A DNA stretch of 64,000 nucleotides from Heterocephalus glaber (GCF_000247695.1 NW_004624743.1:5284354-5348353), one strand, 5' to 3'. Shown: positions 24,201 through 36,970, counted from the first letter of the stretch. The notes: generated by a model not told the origin, from the sequence alone. Translations and numbers: made by a program.

Positions 24201-25420
24201 TAATTAATTTAAACATTGTATCTTTAGATAGTATCTTGCATATTTAAAAACAATGATAAATTAGTTGTACAGAACTGAGAGATGCAACACACTTACATTG
24301 CCAAATTGAGTCAAATGATGACATTTCACAAGGTAGAAGAGAACTCACTTCCAAACGTAAGTGCCTGCTTCATGAATATAAGCCTTACATTCGAATTGTA
24401 ACTTCACATAAAAACGAGTAACTTTTTCTATAAATGTGCTCCATCCAATGTTTGAGAAAATACTAAAACACTGATCAGTTTTTATCTGAAGTTCAAATTT
24501 AGCTCATTTCCTCTATATTATCTGGAAACATTATCCACATGCACAGTTCGAGAACTGGAAACATTGGCGAGCATCACTGTGTACACAGCTCCAACCTTCA
24601 CGTATCACGGCCCACATGAAAGATTAGTAGACCCATGTGTATTGGAGCCTGAATTAAGAGAGTGCATGGCAACACCTGACTGGTCCTGGGGTTTTAGGCT
24701 CCCCTTGTCCTGCCCTGGCCAAGCTCAGGGTTGAATGGAACAATATAACATCATTAGCAAAATTGTGCACCAAACTATTGCCTCTGCTAAATCTCCTACG
24801 AGTGTCTCTGCATGACCACACAGCAATTAATTACTCATTCATTAGGTGAAGGACATTTATCTGAAGCCTAAACTTTCGTTAACCAAAGCCAGATATTCAG
24901 CTTCGAAGTGACTAACTCCTAAAAAAATCAATCATGTGCCTTCTACGGAAACAAAGAGTAGGTGCATAAAATTTTTGTCTCTACTATCTAACAGGCAATG
25001 TTAAAAGTCATATCAGGGTGATAACCACTGGGCTGAGAAGACCTTCAGTAGGTTGTTTTATATCCTCTGCCTTTCACCAGCCTAACTTGACGCAGAAAAT
25101 CACTTTTTAAAAACAGCACTTTAGAGAAATTCTTTGGGGTGATTGGTTTTTCTCCCTCCTTAGCAGAGTGAATGCATTAAGGAAGTGAAGCATTAGTCTT
25201 GGCCTTATGTGTCAGGTTGTTTGTCAGAACCAGACGTCAGTCACGAGCCCCCTGACTGCAGTGCTGCCTCCGAGAAGCAGCGGGCTGGGGAGATGACTCC
25301 ATCCTCCATTTTACTTCCCATAGTGCTCAGGATTCTATGTCTAAAAATTTAATTTTCTAGTGAAAGAATAACTAAATTTGAAATAAATCCAAGTAAAGTG
25401 TTTTCCCCACGTCCTTCCTC

Positions 25421-25452
<32 letters not shown>

Positions 25453-27524
25453 AACAATAAAAACCCCCAATTCTATAGATCTTTTACCAAACAAATTATA
25501 GAATGAAAGGACAGTTTCCAGAAAATTCCTTTTCATTCATATTTGAAGTTTAAAGTGGAAAAGAAAAATCTCTAATACTTGAATCCCCGTATTGAGTGTG
25601 TTTAGTACACAATCTGGGTGCTCTATCTTCCTTTCCAAGCCTCAGCAATCCATTCTTTGGATTATACTGCTGAAGGAAGACAGCAAAACAAATATTTTTA
25701 AATCCCTGTGCTAAGTGCTGTGCTTCTGTGATGATACAGTATGCAAACATGCCACAGATACCTTTGAGTCAAAGCAAGCCCACATTTTACTGTCACAAAA
25801 AAACCAACAATCTGCCGTCTGGATGAGTTAAGTGTTGGAAAATAGTTAAATTATCCTACTTCTGGCATGTCCTGAATTCATATACAATTCAGTTTCATAT
25901 AAATTTGCTACCTTGAGACAAACATATCTAAAGAAAATGAATTGGTAGCTCACGGTCCTCAGTACACTTGAGTATAAATCTGAGAGGAGATTATCATAGT
26001 TACTGTGAAAAAAATATCAGATGAGAAAATTAAAATTCATTGCACCGTTATTTAACTCTATAAACCCTTTCAAGACAAATGTTAGAGCAATCTATAAACC
26101 ACTAGACATTCGACAGTAATGATTAATTGTATAAAAAATACAAACTTTCTCTGTGATACCATTTTTAACTTTACACAGTGCTACAGGGAAAGTTTCTGTC
26201 ATCACAGGCTGTGTATGAAACATTAATCTCCTCAAAGGAATTTCAGCACAATCTTATGAAAAATAGAGAGGCAGTGTACCTATGATATGAATGTATGTTT
26301 ACAGATCCATTTCACTTTTTATTTTATTAGAAAATAACATTTAACATGTAAATTACTTTATTTCCCTTAGTAATCCAAATATCTAAGTTTTCCTTCATGG
26401 GTTGTAAGATGAATAATTAAAATTAAAATATATATCACTTGGATTTGAAAGTTTATTTTCCATTCTATCAAAATTGCCATTTGGAAAGTCCACTCTGGTC
26501 ACTTGATTAGAAATTACTTTAGATGAGGGAAAGACATCTTCCTGTACAAGTGTATATGTAGGTATATATACATAGTGTGTAAGTGCATATTCGTTTTTAA
26601 GAATCATAGGCTTAACTTATAATAATCAGGATTCAGTTTGTACCTTAATGTCATTTTATATTCAGAGCTCACTTGTGAGAATTAAAGATAGGGTTTAGGA
26701 TAAAATTCTATTATTAAAGACTTTAAAATTTTCTCTCCCACCTTCTAATATTTAAAAGATATTAAATTTTACTTGCTATCACCAATGGTTCAATATTTCT
26801 ACGGAATCTGCCAATGTCAATACATGAAGAACAGGAATCACTATAGGGTCCTAGGTCTCCATTGCACATAGAATGCATTGGTGGTTGAAGAATTTTAGTA
26901 CATTTTACTACTTTGAAAATTATTAGATTATCTTTTTATATCTAAACATCTTGATTATGAAAGGACAAATTATTTCAATCAAAATTATCTTTTAAATTAT
27001 CTGGATTTAGAAACCCAAGATCACTTTTCTGACATTTCCACAGATTCATCTATACCTTTGTGACTGTTGCAACCAGAGTAGTAGAAATCTAAGGATGCAG
27101 TGGATCCAGTATCTACATGAAGATAAAGCAACCCAAGCTTGACTGGAAGGTGTCAGATGACTCTTCCTCATTTCCTCATTTTGTGCTTTCTAGTTGCAGA
27201 CCGAAGGTGTTCTCTTACTAAGCCTAAGTTGTTGGGCTGACCTCTATCTTTTTTGCTGGTTTTGCTTTTTTCCTGTACAAACTCTGTCTCTCTCTTGTCT
27301 CCTTTGCTATGTGGTTATGCTTAATAATGCTCATCTAGAGGCCAAAATTCCTCATTGTTAATTTTGAGAAGAGTCATTTGCATTAATAGGAATATGTCAC
27401 AATTCAATTTGATTTTTTAAATTAATTTTGTTTTGTAAAAATGCCCATTCAAGTAAACTGTAGCAAAGGGGGACCAAAGAAAGTCCCCTGAAGTCATAAA
27501 CCTATTTAAAACATACCTTGGACA
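24201..27524. other. unique sequence with candidate conserved non-coding block
   Basis: No gene is recognised. About 24520-25310 is compositionally complex, free of recognisable repeats, retains CpGs, and holds TAAT-type motifs ('caattaattactcattcatt' at about 24821). The rest is AT-rich. A (CAAAA)n run sits at about 25420-25450. Confidence 0.4.
25420..25450. repeat. (CAAAA)n simple repeat
   Basis: About four CAAAA units flanked by A-runs. Confidence 0.85.
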
Positions 27525-27587
27525 GTACTGGAGTTTGCTTTCCATTTTTGTGACAAAATGCCTGTGTTAAACAAGTTAGAAGCTGAA

Positions 27588-27637
27588 GGGTTTATTTTGT
27601 TCATCACCTCAGAGGTTTATTTTGTTCATCATCTCAG
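27588..27637. repeat. 25-base tandem duplication
   Basis: Two adjacent 25-base units (27588-27612 and 27613-27637), differing at two positions, around the core 'tttattttgttcatc'. Confidence 0.95.
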
Positions 27638-27734
27638 TCCATTGGTTATCCAGTTCTTGAGCTTGTGGTTAGGGAGAAACATGATGAGAAAAGGGTGAGA
27701 TGGATGAAAAGTGTTCATCCCATGGTTGTCAGAA

Positions 27735-27735
<1 letters not shown>

Positions 27736-27770
<35 letters not shown>

Positions 27771-27784
27771 TAGAGAGAGAGAGA
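27736..27784. repeat. (GA)n microsatellite
   Basis: A GA run with GG and TA interruptions, in the purine-rich part of a MaLR-like LTR. Confidence 0.95.
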
Positions 27785-28012
27785 AACATGCAGGGCCTAA
27801 GGTGGAGTCTTCCTCTTTCTTTTGTTGCTGTCCGCTCAGGGCTCCCAGTCTGGACGAGGTTGCTGCTGTTCAAGTTGGGGTCTCCCCTACCCCAGGGCAT
27901 CACCCCAAGTGACAGTTGTCTCTGCAGACACACCCAGAAATGTGTGTTACTAACTTCCTGAGACTTTCTCGATTGATCCTCATGTTGACAAGGAAGCATA
28001 ATAGGCAGAGTG

Positions 28013-30174
28013 CAACACGTACAATCACTTGGACTATAAAGGTTATTTGAACAAAAATTTCTTTGTATTCATCTTAATTTATTTTAAAGGATGATTGCAA
28101 AGCGATGTTCATGAATAATGTGTGTACGTAGAATAAGCTTGATCATTATCCATGAATTTATTTTTATCAATTGAATAATGTGTGTATGTGCATTTATTCA
28201 TGTATATATTTGGTAGAATGAATTCAAATGTTTGCTAAAGATAATTCAGCCTTATGTAATTAGAAATTGCTAAAATATTTAATGAGAACTCACATTTTAC
28301 CAGCCATGAAACTGCTAGAGCAAAAAAATGTTAACATCTTTTAAAATGGAAAGTTTTTGCCTACGTGCAACTTTATGAACTAGCTGTTTGGTGTTATAGC
28401 CGGGGTTTCAATCAAAATCTTATTTATTTCAAGTCCATCATACGAACAACATTTTATATCATTTGAAACATTTGTTGGCACTAGTAATTTGCTTCTAAAA
28501 TATGATTTAATAAAAACTAAATAACTCAGGAAGCATTGTAGACACCACGTATGTCTGTCATGGTAATAACACTAGAATCATCAGAGACAGAGTAGATGTG
28601 TAATTTTATGATGATCAAAGGAATCATAATGTTATCCAAGCTTACACACTCCTGCAAAGCCTGAAACTGGAAACGTAAGCACAGCCTCACTTCTGACAAT
28701 CTTGGGTTGTACAAGCATACTGAACACCTGCGTAAATGAGTCCAAACACAATTGCATGCACAATATGTATGGATAAACACAGTAATTTTCATCAAGTATT
28801 AAATAAGAGTTTTGCAGTTATGTCTAAATAGAAGTGTTGCAAATATTCTAATTGTCCTAATTGTACAAAAAATTATTATTTTCCAGTTTTCTTGACCATA
28901 GACCTGTTAGTGACCTTTTGACTTCCTAGTGTGGATGGACTTAGAATTTTTAAATGACTTTGGATGACCATAATGTCCTGCTTGCCTTCTGGTGTTCATT
29001 TAGTCAACTAGCTTTAAATACAGACTTTCATAATCATGTTTTCAGGTCTGTCAAATAACCAGTTTCTAGCAGTTCTGATAAATGTTGTTCATTTCTGCTT
29101 TGAAGTGTACATGTTTTTCTTTGATGTTTTCATCCTGGCATTCCCAATTGATTGTTTAGAACATAAATTAGCTTCTCTATGTTAGAGACCTGGAGGTCTT
29201 TCAACAAACCTTTAATTTAGAATTGAGACTGGATATATTTGATTAACTGAAGTCAAAGAAGCAAAACCTGTAACTATTTCTGTGAAATTCTGGAAGCAGA
29301 TAAGTAATTGTGATGCATTCAAAAATAACAAACATATAAAGTATGTGTTAGTTAAATTTGCTTTTGGGTTTATTAACTCCAATGGGCTATGGTGTGCAGT
29401 GTTGCTTCTTCTATTGATTTCCCAGGAAGAGATTTGCCTGGACCTAAACTTCAGTTGAATTCCCTTAATCATTCAGTCATCCACTGCAGTATTTATTTAC
29501 TTGTAACTGACTGTACATTCTGACATAAACATTTGGATATGCATATGTCCTGTCTTTATCCAAGAATTAGTCTCACATATTAGAAAGAAAAGTAGAATAC
29601 AGGCAATATGTTACTATTTGAACCATGTTTCAAGTATGAGCAGGATTATTTCTGAATAATACTGAGGAGGAAGAAACATTTTCTTTGTTACTTGAAAAGA
29701 AAGTGAAGAAAATTTCTTAAAATTTTGGACACAGACTCTGGAAAAATATGAAGAAAGAGGAAAACATATTGATAAATAACTCCACTGAAAATGTTTTATA
29801 TACTAGGAGCTAAAATTTTTAACCTATAAAGAATTTTTAAATAATATGGAAAAATAAATACAATAACCTGATGAAAAAATTGTTCATCAAAATTTTATGA
29901 TTAACAAGATTATATTTTTGAATGAAGGAATGAAATGGCTTAACTTTATAAAATAAATCATTCTAGGTTTATTTCCTTACCATTTAGACAGACAATATTT
30001 CAAAACCTTAAAATCATCATTCTTGAAGAAGTTATGAGAGATTAGACACAGATCTGATCTTAGGGTGAAGTCTAAATTCAACAAAACATATTAGGAGGTT
30101 GACATATCAATGCACTTATCCTTGGACAATCACTGTCCAAAGAAACTATTAAAATTGATGAAATCTGAATACGA
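28013..30174. other. unannotated AT-rich sequence
   Basis: About 2.1 kb without a recognisable gene or repeat. A phrase 'gaataatgtgtgta' occurs twice (28114 and 28173) without further repeat structure. Confidence 0.45.
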
Positions 30175-30520
30175 TTTACAGAAAATGCAGAAGATTAAAA
30201 GCAACCCAATGTTCATTAGTATAGGTCCGACTGAATAAACTCTAACACATCTACTGATGTTTTACTTCATGGCTTAAAATGTGAAAAAGCAAGAATAAAA
30301 GAGAAACAAACCAAAACTATTCTGCATCATGTGATAATGGTCAGGATCTACATTTAAACGAGTTAAGAGGTACTCAGAAATGGATATTTATACTGTGTCT
30401 ATAAACCTTTATTTTCTTATGCAAAAGTAGAAAATTTTATACACATATACATATAAATACACTCAGATGTATTTCCTTATATTTGTAAGAGGAAGCACTG
30501 ATAGTGAAAAGGAAAAGCCA
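30175..30520 (+). mobile_element. L1ME-like 3' region, sense (tentative)
   Basis: 'aaagcaacccaatgttcatt', then a 'gaataaact' block and 'aaatgtgaaaaagcaagaat' follow the order of an old L1 3' region in sense. Strongly diverged. Confidence 0.45.
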
Positions 30521-31902
30521 GAAGCAATAAAAAGTAAGTGAAAAAGCATGTTTTTCAAACTACGAATTTGCTTTCACTTATCTGTGTGTATGTGTGCATG
30601 GATGTATTAAATAGTATGTAGTTATAACCATTGTACTATGTATAAGGTGGTGCAGTGCCTTCTGTCCTTAAAGAGACAATCATTTTATCTTGGTCCAGTA
30701 ATGATACTTCTGATTCTCTGAGAGTTGGCTCCTTTGACAATGTGCTGTTGACCTCCTGGCTCTCCTGTGGATAGATCATGGCAGACTCTTCCCCAGAGAA
30801 ACATGGGAGAAGGAAGAGTGAGTGCTTCTAACTAATGATATCCGAAATTCACTGACTCATGCTATTGCTGTACGGACTAACCAAGTCTAAACAATTTCAT
30901 GAAGAAATTGGACAACAACAAAGACACACTGCTTCTAACAATCACTCTCTTGTTCAAATGTTTTTGCCTTTATGTGTTTCTTCATACTGATCGTATAACA
31001 TCTACTATTTAGATACTTGGTCATTTGCATAATTTTCTTTTAAAGTCTGCTAAGTTCTGAACAGTGCATGCATCTCAAAAACCTTTAGGTAAAATTCTGG
31101 TATTGATAAAACACAAAAGTTTAAAAATCTATTAAGTTCCCCTTGAAATTTTATTATGATTCACATATTTTAAAGTGTACATTTTAAAAGTATATAACTA
31201 TTAAAAATCTTATGGCCTACTCCCAGATTTAATTCCATAGAGGAAATTGCTTTTACTGTTTTAAGGCATTTCATTTGTAACATTTCTTTATATTACAGTA
31301 AATACTGTGAGTAGTTCCTTGGTTCTAACTATTCTGATTTTAGAGTTTAGTGATTTATTTTTCTCTAAATAAGACAGGAATTTTCCTCTCTTAAACACTT
31401 ATCTTATTCCTACTAAAAGCATTCTAAGAGTTTAAAATATATATTTAATTAAATATGTGGACTTTAAAATAAAAATGCATTATATCATGCTAAACTCTAT
31501 TGGAAATACTTTACGAATATATATGGTTTTTAAGTTGTTAGAAACCTTAAGTGAAGTACAAACTTTTGTTTCATAAGATTTTCAAAGACTGCTCAGACAT
31601 ATTTTTCTATTAATCATTTAGTTTAAGTATAATATCCTTTTTTAAAACAATAGGCCACATGGAATTTATTTTAAAAACTTTTTCCTAGAAGAAAACTTCA
31701 GGCAAAATGATTTTACTGACAGAAAACTATGAAAAGTTATAGATTCAGACACAGAATCACAACCATCTAATAAATTCATTGTAACTGCAAAGAGAGATTT
31801 TTAATCCCTTAATCTTAGGATGTTATTGAATTGTAGTTTAAACCCACTATTGTAACTTCTTGAAATTTTAATTTAGCTTTGCATTAGAAGTACTGGCAAA
31901 AA
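30521..31902. other. unannotated AT-rich sequence
   Basis: No gene or repeat family recognised. Confidence 0.45.
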
Positions 31903-31919
31903 CTCCTTGGGGTACTTTA

Positions 31920-32012
31920 TTTATTTATTTATTTATTTTGGTACCTAGGATCCAGTTCGGAACCTTGCACTTGCAAGGCAGGTGGCGGAACCACTGAGCT
32001 AAATCCCTGGCC
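31920..32012 (-). mobile_element. GGTACC-type ID-like SINE, antisense, with TSD
   Basis: An (ATTT)n tail (31920-31938) is followed by 'ggtacc', the complement of the tRNA-like B-box side, then 'aaccactgagctaaatccct' (A-box side) and the head. Imperfect 17-base direct repeats flank it (31903-31919 and 32013-32029, 14 of 17 identical). Pol III-type tRNA-derived SINE, mobilised by L1. Confidence 0.9.
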
Positions 32013-32029
32013 CTCCCTGGCTTACTTTA

Positions 32030-32659
32030 AAGTATATTCTTCACAGGAAGAAAGTCTTGACGTTTTCTTGCATTCAATTTGATTTTAACTTAAGTCAAAG
32101 CACTTTTCACTAAAGCAGTTTTAAATATTCAATTCAGCTTTGATTAATGTCTCTCATTATGGCAGGCACTGACTTTGATAAAGGTGAGTTAGCTTGAATA
32201 AAAATGAGTATTCAAAGGAGATGGCACAGACAGTGGGACAATAAGAATGAATTCACAGTCTCGCCCACACAGTGAATCACAGGGACTGTAAGGCAAAGTC
32301 TCTGTAGGACAATCTCATGTGCACATGCTGTGTACATCATGCTACGTTTACCTAACCTCAGCTAATGGTAACACTTAAATTGACAGCATTCTTGGAGGGT
32401 TGACTTAGAGCATCTATTGCCTGAACAATATGTGCAGAAATACCAGAAAATTCTCAAATCCAAATCTGATTTATGTCTTGGTTGAAATTAATTCACTTAG
32501 TCCACAAATATTTAAAGAATCCTCAGCATTTGGTAAGTGCTGTGATATAAAGAGAACATAATGATAAATAAAACATGCAGTGACCTTACTTATATTGATC
32601 TTGTACTTTGTTGACATGGAAGTGATTAAGTAAATTATCAACTCTAAACATCAGATGGT
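32030..32659. other. unannotated AT-rich sequence
   Basis: No gene or repeat recognised. Confidence 0.45.
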
Positions 32660-32722
32660 ATCTCATGGATAGAACAGCAGACTAGCCTGCACGAGGCCTT
32701 GGATTGAATCTCTAGTACAGCA
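32660..32722 (+). mobile_element. ID-like SINE, diverged, sense
   Basis: 'gcctgcacgaggccttggat' and 'tgaatctctagtacagcaaa' follow the ID/tRNA-like core. Its A-rich tail has become the CA microsatellite at 32725-32766. Confidence 0.7.
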
Positions 32723-32724
32723 AA

Positions 32725-32729
32725 CACAT

Positions 32730-32766
<37 letters not shown>
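32725..32766. repeat. (CA)n microsatellite
   Basis: About 18 pure CA units after a short impure 'acacatacacgcac' lead. It lies directly at the 3' tail of a SINE. Confidence 0.95.
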
Positions 32767-32767
<1 letters not shown>

Positions 32768-33059
32768 CTGATAGGAATGAACTTATTAACATGGATAATA
32801 AAAATGATGAATCATGGAGGTAACATTTGAATAATTGAAATAGTTAATGAAAGTATTAAGATGATTATGCCCCTCTACATTATTAAGTTATTTGCTAGAA
32901 ATACCTAGTTGTGTCATAACTTATACAGTACGTACCAGCTCCCTCGAGACACAATTTTCAGTGGCTTTACAATTTAATTTCACAAATTATTGAAATTATT
33001 TTCAATTCTTATGTGTGTTTTCCTATCTCAAAAAAAGAGATAATACACACAGCCCAGTA
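32767..33059. other. unannotated AT-rich sequence
   Basis: No gene or repeat recognised. Confidence 0.45.
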
Positions 33060-33257
33060 AAAACAGGTACGCCTCAAGTATTTTTATGGTAAGAATCACA
33101 TAGCATTAAACTTACCATCTTCTCTAGGTGTAAAATTCAGTGTGGTAAATATGTCCATATGATTGGCCAACAGATTGCTAGAACACTTTTATCTTGCAGA
33201 AATGAAACACTGTACTCAAACACTGATGGCCATTGTCACTATTCCCGAAACAATGAA

Positions 33258-33372
33258 GTGTGCCACCTATTTATATAGCGTTTACATTATATTACATATT
33301 AATCATTTAGGGATGTCTTAACATTTAAAGGAGGATGTCCAAGATCTGTGCGATTCTATATGAGAGTCTAAT
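33258..33372 (+). mobile_element. MER2-like DNA transposon fragment nested in L1M
   Basis: 'acctatttatatagcgttta', a 'cattatattacatatt' block and 'aaaggaggatgtcc' follow the middle of the same TcMar-Tigger-type non-autonomous element seen more fully at 45862-46200. Both ends are lost. Confidence 0.5.
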
Positions 33373-34066
33373 TTTGTGTATTGTTTTCATTTGTGGGCTT
33401 CTGAAAATGGTTATTTGTGTGTAGAGAATAATGACTCTATACATGAAAGTGGGATAGCTGGGTATTGCAGTTCTATATTTAGCTCCTTGAGGAATCTCCA
33501 CACTTTTTTCGATAATGGCTGGTCTACTTCACATTACTATCCACAGGGCACCCCTGTTCCAGCTTCTTTGGACACTCACTAACAACTTATCTTCTCCTTT
33601 TGGAGAGAGGGCATCTAAACAGGTGTGAGGGGATACCTCATTGTAGTTTTGATTTGCGTCTCCCTTATGATTGTGGATGATTAAGTACCCTTTAACTGTG
33701 TTGGTCATTTGATTATCTTCTTTGGAGAAAAAAGTCTGTTCAAGCTCTTTGCTCATTGTCAAGTCATTTGTTTTTGGTTTAGTTGTAGAAAATCCTTATG
33801 TCTTGAATATTAATCTTTGTAAGATATATGACTTGAACATATTTCTCCTATTCCACTGTTTTCTTGCATGTACAGAAATTGATAAGTTTCTGTAGTTCCA
33901 CTCCTCATGCCATTTGGCTTTCATGACTGTGCTTGTGGTGTCATCTGTAAGAAGTCATTGCCAAAAGCATTGTGCTGAAAGTGTTCTCTCAGATGTTTGT
34001 TTAAGAGTTCTATAGGTTTCGATGTATGCATTTTGAGATCACTTTCATGTATAAGTATGACAGGTA

Positions 34067-34372
34067 AGCTTGATTTTGTCCACTTGCCTGGCTTGGTAGC
34101 TACAAGGGAGATCTGTAGGGAACACTTCTGGGTGTGCCTTGGAGGCATAATTGTGGGTATCACACTTGGTCCTTCATCACGTCTTCTCTGCTCCCACCAC
34201 CATTAACTAAGCAACTTTGCCCCATCTCGTCCTTCTGCTGTGATGTTTCTGCCTTGGAGTGAGCCAAACATGAACTGAATCCCCTGAAACTATGAACCAG
34301 GTTAAACCTTTCCTCCTTTAAATTGTGATATTGAGTCTTGCATCATACTGCTGGGAAAGCTGAATAATAGAG
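34067..34372 (+). mobile_element. MaLR LTR fragment nested in L1M
   Basis: 'gagccaaacatgaactgaat', 'ccaggttaaacctttcctcc' and 'gctgggaaagctgaataata' match the 3' part of a MaLR LTR in sense. L1M homology stops at about 34066 and resumes at about 34373 ('gtataaaggtagagggtct'), so the LTR inserted later. The LTR 5' part is degraded. Confidence 0.7.
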
Positions 34373-35480
34373 TGGTATAAAGGTAGAGGGTCTAACTTTT
34401 TTCTTTGATAAGTGGATTTCCAGTTTACCCAGAACCATTAGTTAAAGACAATATCCTCTCCCACCTTATGTTCTCTTAGACCTTGGTTCTTATACCATGT
34501 ATACAACTTTTTCTCAAGGCTCTCTACTCTGGTGTACTGACCTCTGTGACTGTCTTTCTGCTAGTACCACACAGTGATTACATACACTTTGTAGTAGATA
34601 TGGGAATCGGTAAGGGTAAAGCTTCAAACATTATCCTCTCTCAATTATTCTAGGGTATTTTCAGTTTCTGTTTGAATTGCAGTATTCTTTTTTTGCAAAA
34701 TATATCTTTGAGAAATCCCAAAGATTGTACTGAATCTCTTTTGGTGATATGAATAAAACAATAGTGAGTCTTCAAACACATAAGTATGGAAATTCCTTTA
34801 ATTTATTTATATCCTCTTTGATTTCTTTGGGCAATATTTTCAGTGTATAATTTTTCCCTCCTCACTTGGGTTCACTTCTAATTATTTTATGCTTTTTGAT
34901 GAGATTGTATATGGGATTGTTTTCTTAATTCCTTTCTCAGATTGAATATTGTTAATGTTAGAAATACAGCTGACTGTGCATGTTGATATTATGTACTATA
35001 ACATTTTATCAATTTTGTGAGGCCTTCAACATTCCCACATATTAGATCATAAAATTTTCAAACACAGATAATTTTACTTCTTCCTCCATAAGTTGAATGC
35101 CTAAGTTTTTTTTTTTCTTATACCATTGCTCTTGTTTGGACTTCCAGTACCATGTAAAATAGAAGCAGAGAGACTAAATATCCTTTGCCTTGTTCTTGGT
35201 CCAATGTAATGGTTCCAGTCTTTCACCACTGAGTATGATGTCAGCTGTGATGTTTTCATCTATAGCTCTTATTATGCTAAGGTATTTACCTTCTATTCAA
35301 GATTGTTGAAAGTCTTATGAAATTTCCCACATGCATGCCTTTTCTGCATCAGTTGAGGTCTTATGGTTATTGTCCTTCACTGTGTTAACACAATATATTG
35401 CCCTGATTGATTTGATATATTAAACCATCTTGCATTCCAGGTTAAAATAAATGATTTGATAATATGTTCACTAAACAGAA

Positions 35481-35674
35481 TGTCTTTACCTGTAATGTGA
35501 TTTTATTTAATTAAGTCTATGTCTAAATCCTACTTTAAGTCCTGGGTATAATGAAATAGTTGACATATGACATTGACCATTTTAATGATTAAGAAAGCAT
35601 TTTTTGTGTATGGGGGCTTGTGTGTGATCGGGTTGGAGAGAAAAATTTGTGCAATGAATGAGAAGTATACAATA
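35481..35674. other. unannotated AT-rich sequence
   Basis: Short gap between L1M homology and a MIR; nothing recognised. Confidence 0.4.
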
Positions 35675-35840
35675 GGTAAAAGGCAGTAGTTGAAACTATG
35701 AGTTCTCAAGTCACAATTCATGGTCTCAAATCTCAGCAATTTTGTTTTCTATGTCAGGCTGAGGTGATTACTTAGCATGTTAATAGGAGAGTCACTTTAT
35801 GTATAAAATGAAAATAGTAATAACATATAGCCACAATAAG
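35675..35840 (+). mobile_element. MIR SINE, sense, diverged
   Basis: The order 'ggcagtagttgaaactatga', 'ctcaaatctcagcaattttg' and 'tatgtataaaatgaaaatag' then 'taataacatat' follows MIR from tRNA-like head to core. Weak but colinear. Confidence 0.5.
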
Positions 35841-35899
35841 AATATAATATGCTTAATTTTGGAATTATACTTTTGCACTTAAAATGTAAATTGCTATTT

Positions 35900-36970
35900 T
35901 GAAGTAAACATTTAATTTTTTTAACAATTTTTAATTTTAGCAAAATTATGATTATAGCAGTAAAAGAGAATGTTCATATAATCCACAGATTCCTCTGCAA
36001 CATTAGTACGATACATTTATCACAATTGAATCAATTAATTAAGTCATAATTTTAGCATCCTTAGTTGTATTCAATGTCCTCTATGTATTCCAAAAACATA
36101 TATTGCTATGATACATTTAATCATTCTGTTTTCTAGGAGTATTCTTGGATACTATAGTATCTCAACTTTCCCTTGTTTTTGATCACCTTGAGAGACGTGG
36201 GGAGTAGACTGATTTTTTAGAAATGTTCTTCAATTTGGAGTTTTCTGCTGATTTTTTGTGATTAATATTAGGGTGGTGAATTTTTAGGAGAAAGACCACA
36301 ATGCTTCAGTGAAATTTTCAATATATCTAATCAAGCATGCAAGGTATCAAGATGCTTTAGCTGATTGGAAGTAAGTTCTGTCTTCTGTCTGAGTAGTATC
36401 CCATAGATTTTCCCACAGGAAAGACATACTGTCTTTACTTTCTTCACTGTACTCCTTGGGAGAAGTCACTGTGCACTGCATTACACATGGATGAGGGCAC
36501 CAGCAGTGTTTCATCTCCCTGGATAGGGGATGGGGAGTGTGCACAAAAATTATTGAAGAAATTTATGCATAGGAAAGTCATTCTTTCCCTTTGTTTATCC
36601 AGTCAATCATTTGCTCTTATCAGTGTGGACTCAGGGAGATTTATGTCATACTTTGTGTTATAACTCAATCCTACTTTCTTCCAGCTTTTACAATTGAAAG
36701 CTTTTACAAGTTGGCTTGCAGTTGTGCCCTTTTCAGACACCACCATGACTGGGATTTGTTTTGTTGACTTTATAGTACTTCCTTACTTTCTGGCTTTATA
36801 AAATGCTGCAGTACCCTCTTGTGCATTTTCCACCCCAGTCTACTACTCAGACATTTATTCAAGGAGCCCAGGTCCCTCTGGACAGTAGAATTAGACACCA
36901 CTGATCCAACTGGGCACTGGTTATCTTTACTGGGGTCATGGTGCTTTCTAGGCCCAGGGTAAATTTATAT
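35900..36970 (-). mobile_element. Ancient L1M 3' UTR, antisense
   Basis: About 1 kb is colinear with the complement of a long L1M 3' UTR: 'cttgtttttgatcaccttga', a 'gaaagaccacaatg' block, 'gggagaagtcactgtgcact', 'tcagtgtggactcagggaga', 'acttccttactttctggctt', a 'caaggagcccaggtccct' block and 'ttactggggtcatggtgctt'. A different, older subfamily from the rodent-type L1 copies. No coding capacity. Confidence 0.75.

Larger units (their letters stand above)
27525..28012 (-). mobile_element. MaLR/ORR1-like LTR, antisense, with GA tract
   Basis: The start 'ccatttttgtgacaaaatgc', then 'gggtttattttgttcatcac', and an end region with 'cagacacacccagaaatgtg' and 'catgttgacaaggaagcata' match a rodent MaLR-type LTR read backwards. 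It contains a 25-base tandem duplication (27588-27637) and a GA microsatellite (27736-27784). Open frames here are products of the repeat. Confidence 0.6.
33060..35480 (-). mobile_element. Long L1M relic, antisense (3' UTR and much of ORF2), with nested insertions
   Basis: The plus strand is colinear with the complement of an ancient L1M. The 3' UTR lies at about 33060-33255. ORF2 complement runs from about 33395: 'gtgggatagctgggtattgc', 'cattgtagttttgatttgcg', 'tgtggtgtcatctgtaagaa', 'gctagtaccacacagtgatt', 'tattttcagtgtataattt', 'tgagtatgatgtcagctgtg' and 'cttgcattccaggttaaa'. These track the reverse transcriptase and C-terminal regions of ORF2. It is interrupted by a MER2-like piece and a MaLR LTR. 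Many stops and indels; inactive. Confidence 0.8.

Noticed and set aside
27665..27961. 98-codon frame rich in Arg/Glu
   Set aside because: Created by the GA tract within an antisense MaLR-like LTR.
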